From NCBI RefSeq assembly GCF_001662075.1, contig NZ_LYPL01000006.1, positions 62,001 to 126,000 on the forward strand: DNA of 64,000 bases, in the 5' to 3' direction. The notes below the pieces were generated by a model. The model saw only the letters and a list, made by a program, of their open reading frames with translations, was not told where the DNA came from and searched no databases. A program made the position numbers and the translations under genes. Shown piece by piece: positions 25,497 through 31,622 of this stretch; position 1 is the first letter of the stretch; each line of letters opens with the position of its first letter. Origin of the DNA: Rhizobium bangladeshense. GTDB taxonomy: Bacteria; Pseudomonadota; Alphaproteobacteria; Rhizobiales; Rhizobiaceae.

Positions 25497-26006
25497 GTGG
25501 CAGGTCAGCCGCTCGACGACTTCCCATTCTTTCGGAATGTGATCGCCGAGTACGCCCGGTCGGAGTGGTCATCTCACCAGCTTGAGCTCGCCGCGATGCT
25601 TGCTCGCACCATGGCTGACCTGACGCGAGAGCAGAAACTTTTGCGCGACGAAGGCGGCGTTGCCTACTCCGAAAAAGGCACGCCGGTCGCAAACCCGCGA
25701 AAATCAATCGTGCAGAACCGCATCAAGATACGCCAGAAGCAGGGCTGCTGCTGCTGCTGTTACTGCCTCCAGCCGATGGTTCTGAGTGATCGGCCACCGT
25801 GGAAGCAGCCGCCGAATGCCGAGACGCTGGAGCACTTGCGCCGGCGGGCCGACCGCGGGCGCAACAATCGGGACAACATCGCCTTGGCATGCAAGCGCTG
25901 CAACGAGGAGCGTGGCGCCATGGATTGGCTCTTATATACGACGTACCGCCGCGGGGAACTTTGGGAATTAATTGAAGCTGCGGCGCCGAGCGCGCCGCGT
26001 AGATAG
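25497..26006 (+). CDS. Terminase-small-subunit-like / HNH endonuclease fusion
   Basis: 169 residues in two unlike parts. Residues 1-67 (FFRNVIAEYARSEWSSHQLE, LARTMADLTREQKLL, then KGTPVANPRKSIVQ) resemble phage terminase small subunits. Residues 68-160 form an HNH nuclease: CYC near residue 88, EHLRRRADRGRNNRDNIALACKRCNEERG with the H-N-x8-H-type metal site and the CxxC zinc pair. The join at SIVQ/NRIKIRQKQG looks like a deletion fusion. Five Cys in a row come from a (TGC)4TGT repeat where HNH proteins usually have two. GTG start with weak SD; the N-terminal part may itself be truncated. Confidence 0.7.
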   Translation: MAGQPLDDFPFFRNVIAEYARSEWSSHQLELAAMLARTMADLTREQKLLRDEGGVAYSEKGTPVANPRKSIVQNRIKIRQKQGCCCCCYCLQPMVLSDRPPWKQPPNAETLEHLRRRADRGRNNRDNIALACKRCNEERGAMDWLLYTTYRRGELWELIEAAAPSAPRR

Positions 26007-26221
26007 CCGGTGGCGGCCGGCTGCCTGCCCGTCGGCGAGCCGCATCGTCGGCGGGCAGAACTCACTGCCATGCCACCACAAGCGCGCCGTCGGCCTCACC
26101 AGCCGGCGGCTTTTCCGTTTCTCGCTGCTGTAGTAAAGAGGAAAGATGAACAGCACCACCATCCATCTCCGACAGAAACGCGTGCGCCATCGGGGCGCAC
26201 CGACTTCGTTCGGAGATCACC

Positions 26222-26410
26222 ATGCATCACAAGAGAAAGCGACCGCGCATAGCCGCCTGCGGGCTGTGCAAGCCGCATAAAACCAACGGCAACTGCCCGC
26301 GTCATAAAAACATGCAGTGGGGCAATCTGCGCCGCTACCTGTCTGGATCTGACCAGCTTCGCTGCGCGGGGATCAGGGTATCGGACAGGGAGGGGAATTA
26401 TAAGCAGTAG
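26222..26410 (+). CDS. Small basic CxxC protein, 62 residues
   Basis: Starts MHHKRKRPRIAACGLCKPHKTNG, a pattern common in short rhizobial phage/island proteins (basic N-terminus, CGLCKPHK). The function is unknown; metal or nucleic acid binding is plausible from composition. The SD (CGGAGA) is six bases upstream. A 44-residue frame starting at 26144 overlaps it in another frame with a better SD but no family character. Confidence 0.6.
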   Translation: MHHKRKRPRIAACGLCKPHKTNGNCPRHKNMQWGNLRRYLSGSDQLRCAGIRVSDREGNYKQ

Positions 26411-26437
26411 TTGGATTGGCCTCGCCTTCGGGCGGGG

Positions 26438-27382
26438 CTACGGATTCTTATCAAGCGGAGCTGGAGTGCTTTCTGTCGCAGATTTGAAATACGCGACGGT
26501 CGTCTCGATCCACTCCGCTCCAGGCACCTTGCCGAAAGCTGCGAGAGCACCGGCCGTGGTGGCGGCCAGAAGAGTTGCGATGATAGCTTTAGCTACGAGC
26601 TTGCGACCCTCGCTGGCAACTTCCTTGGCGAGCGCAGATTTAGCTGCGAGGGACCATAGGTTTTGCAGAGTGCCGGTAAGAGCAAGCACGTCGCGTTTGT
26701 CAGCCGCTTTGTCTTGCGTCCAGCCCACCACAGTATCGAGAGCGGCCGCTACATTAGGATCTGTGCCCTGTTGCGCCCTAAGGTCCCGTACTAAAGCGAT
26801 GGTGCTTTGGGCAAGTGCGGCGACGGAGTCTCGATCTATGTCCGCCGCATTCTCACGGAATACCCGCCAATCTTCAAACTGCGACGCCGCAGCAAAGACC
26901 AGTTCGACGTGTGATCGCAGTAGCTCGAAAAGCGTGGGGGACAGTTCCTCGACATCCCCTTGCAAGACACGTCCACATGTCTGGTTGTACATCCCGACCT
27001 GAATGATGTTAGAGCGGGCCTCGAGCTTGTCCTGGAGTGACTTGAACGCTTCCCTCAAGCGAGGCGAACAGTTCGACTGAGCCAGCTGCTCACCAACATA
27101 GACGCCCTTCTCGGTGGCCGCTTCCAATGCTGCAGCGGCGATGTCCCTATCGCGCTCTCGAGTTCTAAGAGGCTGATCAACCACGACGACGCGTTCGCCT
27201 TCGAAGCCAAACTGAAAAGCTGCCGGCTTCTGACCGGGCACTGCCTGAAGCACATCCTCTGGGCCTAGGCGATTAAGGCCGAACTTCATGCCGAGCAGCA
27301 GATTACGCAAACTCGATCGGTCCGTATCATTAATCGGGATGGCACCGCGAACGCTGAGGGAGTGTACGGTGATGAATGGCAT
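26438..27382 (-). CDS. Unknown 314-residue island cargo protein with C-terminal membrane segment
   Basis: The longest intact gene of the island. The N-terminal 100 residues are globular (FITVHSLSVRGAIPIND and FGFEGERVVVVDQPL). The middle is mostly helical and charged (EKGVYVGEQLAQSNCSPRLREAFKSL; VFAAASQFEDWRVFRENAADIDRD). One hydrophobic segment lies near residues 268-290 (AIIATLLAATTAGALAAFG), followed by a short tail. I recognise no domain. The ATG at 27382 lacks a good SD. Because it alone survives undamaged at the tRNA end, it may be selected cargo; a defence or toxin role would be speculation. Confidence 0.75.
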   Translation of the reverse strand: MPFITVHSLSVRGAIPINDTDRSSLRNLLLGMKFGLNRLGPEDVLQAVPGQKPAAFQFGFEGERVVVVDQPLRTRERDRDIAAAALEAATEKGVYVGEQLAQSNCSPRLREAFKSLQDKLEARSNIIQVGMYNQTCGRVLQGDVEELSPTLFELLRSHVELVFAAASQFEDWRVFRENAADIDRDSVAALAQSTIALVRDLRAQQGTDPNVAAALDTVVGWTQDKAADKRDVLALTGTLQNLWSLAAKSALAKEVASEGRKLVAKAIIATLLAATTAGALAAFGKVPGAEWIETTVAYFKSATESTPAPLDKNP

Positions 27383-27471
27383 GGCGCTAGAAGATCCAGC
27401 ACGGTCGAAGTTATCCACAGGAGTCGAACCGCAGAACGCGCGTTTCAAAAGGGGGGAGAGCGGGGAAGTAA

Positions 27472-27507
27472 GTGCCTGCCTTCGGATTTCTCAACAAAAA
27501 CAGGCAC
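27472..27507 (-). terminator. Terminator downstream of tRNA-Asn
   Basis: On the minus strand GTGCCTG and CAGGCAC form a perfect seven-base-pair stem around a 22-base loop, just after the CCA end of tRNA-Asn; the following T-run is interrupted (TTACTT). A diverged copy lies at 21943-21980. Confidence 0.5.
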
Positions 27508-27517
27508 TTATTTCTAG

Positions 27518-27538
27518 AAATGGCTCCCCGGGCCGGAT
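27518..27538. repeat. Right attachment site (att) within tRNA-Asn
   Basis: The second copy of the 21 bp direct repeat (with 21990-22010), covering the 3' end of the intact tRNA-Asn gene. Confidence 0.85.
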
Positions 27539-27595
27539 TCGAACCGGCGACCTGTCGATTAACAGTCGAATGCTCTACCGCTGAGCTACCAGGGA
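27521..27595 (-). tRNA. tRNA-Asn (GTT)
   Basis: 75 nt including the encoded CCA. The cloverleaf folds with acceptor TCCCTGG/CCGGGGA (one G-T pair), D arm GCTC...GAGC, anticodon arm with GTT, and T arm with GGTTCGAATCC. Its 3' end serves as integration site of the adjacent island and stays complete. Confidence 0.97.
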
Positions 27596-27712
27596 TCACT
27601 GCTTGGCGCGGTGTGAGTGGGCTAATACAAATGCTTGCCCGATTTGCCAAGCGGTTTTTTCAAAAAAATGAAATGAACTTGTATTTGGGTGGCCTATGCC
27701 CATCTCTTGGAA

Positions 27713-28030
27713 ATGACAAATAGGGATGATCTCCGGGACAGCAAGGGCAGCGAGAAGCGCAGGGTGCAGGCACGGCGCTTCGGCATTGATCACGCAAGCC
27801 ACAGGCTTATGCTCGGCTCCTTCAGCATCGGTATGCCGCGTTCGCGCGTCGGACGGATGGCAATCGGCATGGCCCTCGTCTTGTGCGGCTTGCTGGGCTT
27901 TCTTCCGATCCTCGGTTTTTGGATGCTGCCGCTCGGCCTCTTGGTGCTCTCGCATGATCTTCCCATAGCGCGCCGGCTTCGGCGCCGGCTGGCCGTCTGG
28001 TGGCACAGGCGGCGAGGGCCGGCCGGGTGA
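27713..28030 (+). CDS. Small membrane protein (PGPGW-like)
   Basis: 105 residues. A basic N-terminal part is followed by a hydrophobic hairpin (about residues 47-83: MAIGMALVLCGLLGFLPILG, then LPLGLLVLSHDLP) and a very basic C-terminus (RRLRRRLAVWWHRRR). The layout matches short PGPGW-type transmembrane proteins of unknown function. The ATG at 27713 is chosen over a GTG at 27689; neither has a clear SD. Confidence 0.65.
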   Translation: MTNRDDLRDSKGSEKRRVQARRFGIDHASHRLMLGSFSIGMPRSRVGRMAIGMALVLCGLLGFLPILGFWMLPLGLLVLSHDLPIARRLRRRLAVWWHRRRGPAG

Positions 28031-28125
28031 GGCGGTTGCCGCAGAGCTCCGCGGAACTGTGGATCGCATTTCGCATTCGTGATTTATGGAGCTCCAAACG
28101 CGCCACGATAGTCCGGGGTGAGGTA

Positions 28126-28413
28126 ATGAAGGTGTTCCTGATTGTCGTCCTGTCAGCGGCGGCGATTCTTTCGGCAGGCTCCGCGGGAGCCCAGGCCGTC
28201 GACAGCCGCGGATTTGATGCCAGCGGTATCTGCCGCCGTCCGGAAGGCTGCGTCATCGATCAAGGCCAGGGCGGCGGCTATAGCGGGCCTCGCAACTATC
28301 GCAATTTTAACGGCCGTAATGAGCGCGACGGCGAGAACGACCGTGGCCGGGATGATCGCCGCTACCGCTCCCGGAGCAGGACCTCTCTTGCGACGGTTAG
28401 CATCGTTGCCTGA
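28126..28413 (+). CDS. Small secreted protein, Arg/Asp/Asn-rich
   Basis: 95 residues with a signal peptide (MKVFLIVVLSAAAILSAGSAGAQA). The mature part has one Cys pair (GICRRPEGCVID), a Gly-rich turn and a polar stretch of alternating Arg, Asn, Asp and Glu. No family recognised. GTGAGGT sits close to the ATG; the upstream extension of the frame lacks signal character. Confidence 0.75.
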   Translation: MKVFLIVVLSAAAILSAGSAGAQAVDSRGFDASGICRRPEGCVIDQGQGGGYSGPRNYRNFNGRNERDGENDRGRDDRRYRSRSRTSLATVSIVA

Positions 28414-28468
28414 TTGCGCGCTGCAGGCTGTCGGGATCGAGACGCATGGATCCAGGGCGCATGCGGTT

Positions 28469-28807
28469 CTAATTCGATCTCAGTTGGCTTTCCTCGAAAA
28501 CCACGTCATGGCCCGGATCGAGGTCGGTTGCCATCAACAGGCTGCAGGCGGCCAGCAGCAGAACGAGCTTCAGTCCGTAGGAGATCATCGAGATCGGCCC
28601 TCGGCGAGCCGGCGAGACGCGCGATGGGGCGATATAGTACTGGTAATAGAAATGGGGATCGTTCGTTTCCAGCAGGTTCTGGTAGACATGTGGCGGAATG
28701 TCGGCATGTCGTACCGCCGCGGAACCGGAGAACTTTACGCGGAGATCGCCGGTTTCGGCATTATACGCCGCACGACCCTGATTTGACTTGAGGGCAGCCC
28801 ATTCCAT
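28469..28807 (-). CDS. KTSC-domain-like protein with C-terminal membrane segment
   Basis: 112 residues. The N-terminal ~65 (MEWAALKSNQGRAAYNAETG, LRVKFSGSAAVRHADIPPH, VYQNLLETND, PHFYYQYY) fit the KTSC fold, with VP-x-VY-x2-L in the form IPPHVYQNLL. A hydrophobic helix follows (LKLVLLLAACSLLMATDL) and a short tail. KTSC domains occur in stress- or nucleic-acid-linked proteins of unclear role; the membrane helix is unusual. AGGAG seven bases before the ATG at 28807 decides the start. Confidence 0.75.
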   Translation of the reverse strand: MEWAALKSNQGRAAYNAETGDLRVKFSGSAAVRHADIPPHVYQNLLETNDPHFYYQYYIAPSRVSPARRGPISMISYGLKLVLLLAACSLLMATDLDPGHDVVFEESQLRSN

Positions 28808-29066
28808 ACAGCAGCTCCTATAACCTCCCGGGGCGGAAAATGGCGGGCAGGCGTTCGAAGTCAAGTTAAGAGCTGGTTCAAATGCTGTGGTTGGTTCGAA
28901 ACAGGACGTGATCGCCGAGATGAAGTTCAGCTTGGGCCGGGGCCTGTCCCGGGATGGAAAATGGTCTTCTCGGCTGTGGCGGAATGGCGTTTTTCCAAAA
29001 TGCCCTCTTGCGATTTCCTTACGATCATTCTAAACGCTCGCCACGGCTCAGATGATGAGCGCGTGA

Positions 29067-29140
29067 GGCCTCGTGGCGGAGTGGTGACGCAGAGGACTGC
29101 AAATCCTTGTACCCCGGTTCAATTCCGGGCGAGGCCTCCA
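29067..29140 (+). tRNA. tRNA-Cys (GCA)
   Basis: 74 nt including CCA. Acceptor GGCCTCG/CGAGGCC, anticodon arm GAGGACTGCAAATCC with GCA, T arm GGTTCAATTCC. All stems pair. Confidence 0.97.
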
Positions 29141-29299
29141 ATTTCTCCCCACCGCTGATAAATGATTGCGAAACCTCGATAATTTCGAGACGATCGCGCG
29201 TCGCCCGCTCCAGCTTATTTCAGGCGGCGTGCGCAGCCCGCCTCCGCCCGCATCAGATTCTGGCCGGCGCCATCAGAGCCATGCCGGAGCGCGCTCTCT

Positions 29300-29401
29300 T
29301 CAGGTCGTTTCACCGTCCAGCAGCCCGCAGCAGAAGATGCCGATGAGCGCTGCGAGGATGAAGAAATCGAACAGCGTGAGATATTCGAAAATCGCAGACA
29401 T
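29300..29401 (-). CDS. 33-residue membrane peptide
   Basis: Begins MSAIFEYLTLFDFFILAALIG, forms one hydrophobic helix (about residues 9-27) with CC, and ends LLDGETT. GGAGG lies about eight bases before the ATG. It lies between tRNA-Cys and the methyltransferase gene on the opposite strand. No family recognised; the strong SD and membrane character support it. Confidence 0.55.
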   Translation of the reverse strand: MSAIFEYLTLFDFFILAALIGIFCCGLLDGETT

Positions 29402-29608
29402 GGCCTGCTCCTCCTATTTCCTCGGCTGCAAATCATACCATGAAGGGGCCAGGGATTCCACGTTTGGGCTGCGGCCTCTTGCCCCCCGTGGCGCCAAAGA
29501 GGCGTCCGCCGGATTCTTTTCGCCGACTGCTGCCAAGCCTTGAAAGCATCCGTGTCGGAGATTAAGAGACAGGGGACAGGAACCGCTTTTCAAGAGCGAG
29601 AGGACATG

Positions 29609-30271
29609 ATGGATTTCGAAGCAGCGCGCGCAAAGATGGTCGACAACCAAGTTCGCACGACGGACGTTACCTCGCATTCCGTGCTGACTGCGTTTCTCAC
29701 GGTGCCGCGTGAGGCTTTCGTACCGGAGAAGGCAAAGCTCCTGGCCTATGTCGATAACGACGTCGAGATCTCCGCTGCTGCCCCGGGCAAGCCGGCCCGC
29801 TTCCTGATGGAAGCTTCGCCGCTCGCCAAGCTGCTGCAACTGGCGGCCATCAGCAAGGATGATTTCGTTCTCGAAGTCGGCTGCGGCACCGGTTACACAT
29901 CGGCGCTGCTGTCGATGATCGCCGGCTCCGTCATCGCGCTCGAATGCGACGAGGCGCTGGCCGCCGAGGCGAAGGCAAAGCTTGCCGGCTACGGCAAGGT
30001 GGAAGTCGTGACCGGGCCACTCGAAAAGGGCTACCCTGCCGGCGCTCCCTATGACCTGATCTTCATCAATGGCGCGGTCGAGGAAGTTCCGGCCGCTCTT
30101 CTCGGTCAATTGCGCGATGGCGGCCGTCTGGTCACGGTCGAGGGTCATGGCAATGCAGCCCGCGCCAAGGTCTTCGTCGCCGAGCGCGGTGCCATTTCGG
30201 AGAATGTCTTCTTCAACGCTTCGGTCAAGCCGCTGCCGGGTTTTGCCAAGGCGCGCGAATTCGTTTTCTGA
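29609..30271 (+). CDS. Protein-L-isoaspartate O-methyltransferase family protein
   Basis: A 220-residue SAM-dependent methyltransferase (LEVGCGTGYTSALL, then VIALECDEALA) of the PCMT family, which repairs isoaspartyl residues. The N-terminus (FEAARAKMVDNQVRTTDVTSHSVL) is that of the rhizobial member normally found next to tolC; it differs from the canonical pcm at 52167. Several family positions are unlike true PCMT, so the substrate may differ. GAGAGG is five bases before this ATG; the ATG at 29606 is also possible. Confidence 0.88.
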   Translation: MDFEAARAKMVDNQVRTTDVTSHSVLTAFLTVPREAFVPEKAKLLAYVDNDVEISAAAPGKPARFLMEASPLAKLLQLAAISKDDFVLEVGCGTGYTSALLSMIAGSVIALECDEALAAEAKAKLAGYGKVEVVTGPLEKGYPAGAPYDLIFINGAVEEVPAALLGQLRDGGRLVTVEGHGNAARAKVFVAERGAISENVFFNASVKPLPGFAKAREFVF

Positions 30272-30635
30272 GGCTGTTCTCCGCGGTGAATTTCAGCGAC
30301 GGGCGCCGATGGCGCCCGTTTTTATTGCGCGCCGCGTGTCTTTTCAGGCGTGCAAAGGACGCCGTGACAGCTTGAATCGGCGCATCCGCCCGCAAGATCG
30401 CTTCGGATTTCCGGGCGGATTCGTTCGCGCTGCCGGAAACCCTTCACAAACATCATTTATCCTGACGCCTTAGCCGCGAAATGCCGGCGGCAATCATTCG
30501 GTAACAAAACTGTGCATGGCCGCATTCATTTGATTCGCGATGATTTTTTTCACGTCTGGGGTATTCTAAGGTCGTGGTGATTCGGATGAACGCTCCACAC
30601 CATCCGGTCGTTGTTTTGGGATAACGGGGATAGAT
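30272..30635. other. Intergenic region where tolC is expected
   Basis: 364 bases without a gene. It holds the terminator at 30299-30323 and an AT-rich stretch (30530-30560) before popZ. In related rhizobia, to my knowledge, tolC lies between these two genes; I see no remnant of it. Confidence 0.5.
30299..30323 (+). terminator. Terminator of the methyltransferase gene
   Basis: ACGGGCGCC and GGCGCCCGT with a three-base loop and five T, 28 bases after the stop codon. Confidence 0.85.
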
Positions 30636-31505
30636 ATGGCTCAGCCAAGTGTAGCGCGTGAACCGTCCATGGAAGAAATTCTGGCCTCCATCCGCCAGAT
30701 CATCGAAAGCAATGAACCCGGCGCCGGAAAGGCGATTTCCGCATCCCTGCCGCCGGTTTACGGCTCCGACGAGGACGTGAACGGCTCCGAGATCCATCTG
30801 ACCGTGGATGACACCTATGCCGGCGTCGAGTTTCCCGAACCGATCATGCGCTCTTCCGACCCGCGTTTCGTCGCCGCCAATTCGGCCGGGACCGCCCCCG
30901 AGACGGAAGCGCCGGCCCGCGCGTTGTCGCTTGCCGATGTCGCCGCCCGCGTGCGCGCCGCCTCAGAGCGCAGCGCCGTGCAGGCCGGTCAGGCCCTACG
31001 GGAAATTCCGAGCGGCTTCCGTCAGCCCGAACCGCAGCCGGCCGTGACGCCGGAACCGTCGCGCGCTACGGCGCCGCAGCCGCAGCCGGTCCAGCCTGTT
31101 TCCCCGGCCGCTGCCGCACCCGTTCCGCCGCATGGCGTTCAGCAGCCGGCCGAGCCGGCTCCTGTCGAAACGCCACGGGTCGCCGTCGCCGAGCCGGCCG
31201 CGGTCGTCGAAACGGCGCTGCCTGCCTTGGAGCCCGCCGGTCCGTCGACCGAGCGCTTCCTGCCGAGCGTTGTCGATGAGGTCCAGCCGACGCTTCTCTC
31301 CGAAGATGCCGGTCTGCAGATCAGCCGTTCCTTCGAGGAGCTTGCTGCGGCGATCGACGGCGCGGAGCGCCGTTCGCTGGATGAAATCGCAGAGGACATG
31401 CTGCGCCCGATGCTGCGCGAATGGCTCGATGATAATCTGCCGACGCTGGTAGAGCGGTTGGTGCGCGAGGAAATCGAGCGCGTGGCGCGCGGCCCGCGCC
31501 GCTGA
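30636..31505 (+). CDS. PopZ-like polar organizing protein (DUF2497)
   Basis: 289 residues. The N-terminal helix (SMEEILASIRQIIESNE) and the C-terminal helical region (SLDEIAEDMLRPMLREWLDDNLPTLVERLVREEIERVAR) are the conserved ends of the DUF2497/PopZ family. Between them is a long disordered Pro/Ala/Glu-rich linker (about residues 90-215). PopZ assembles at cell poles and anchors ParB/chromosome and other factors. The linker is longer than in Caulobacter PopZ, as usual in rhizobia. It precedes valS with its own terminator. Confidence 0.9.
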   Translation: MAQPSVAREPSMEEILASIRQIIESNEPGAGKAISASLPPVYGSDEDVNGSEIHLTVDDTYAGVEFPEPIMRSSDPRFVAANSAGTAPETEAPARALSLADVAARVRAASERSAVQAGQALREIPSGFRQPEPQPAVTPEPSRATAPQPQPVQPVSPAAAAPVPPHGVQQPAEPAPVETPRVAVAEPAAVVETALPALEPAGPSTERFLPSVVDEVQPTLLSEDAGLQISRSFEELAAAIDGAERRSLDEIAEDMLRPMLREWLDDNLPTLVERLVREEIERVARGPRR

Positions 31506-31524
31506 TCGGATTGCTTTTTCTTGG

Positions 31525-31557
31525 AAAAGCCGCTCCGGTCTCCGGGGCGGCTTTTTT
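31525..31557 (+). terminator. Terminator after popZ-like gene
   Basis: AAAAGCCGCTCCGG pairs with CCGGGGCGGCTTTT (one mismatch), with a T-run, 20 bases after the stop and 66 before valS. Confidence 0.85.
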
Positions 31558-31622
31558 ATTGACTTGGCCGTGGCCATCCTATTTACAAACGCCACCCTCG
31601 AACCTCGAAAACTGGTCAGAAA

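Larger units (their letters stand above)
22011..27538. mobile_element. Decayed genomic island in tRNA-Asn
   Basis: About 5.5 kb between the two 21 bp repeats. A tyrosine integrase lies next to the distal end and the intact tRNA-Asn at the other. Contents: the integrase (two frameshifts), an AlpA-type regulator, small phage-type genes and fragments, a terminase-like/HNH fusion and an unknown 314-residue gene. No structural, replication or conjugation module remains, so it cannot move unaided. Confidence 0.85.

Noticed and set aside
26144..26278. 44-codon frame with a good SD (AGAGGAAAG) overlapping the 26222 gene
   Set aside because: Composition is unlike a protein and the overlapping frame carries the CGLCKPHK pattern known from island proteins; kept as a remote alternative only.
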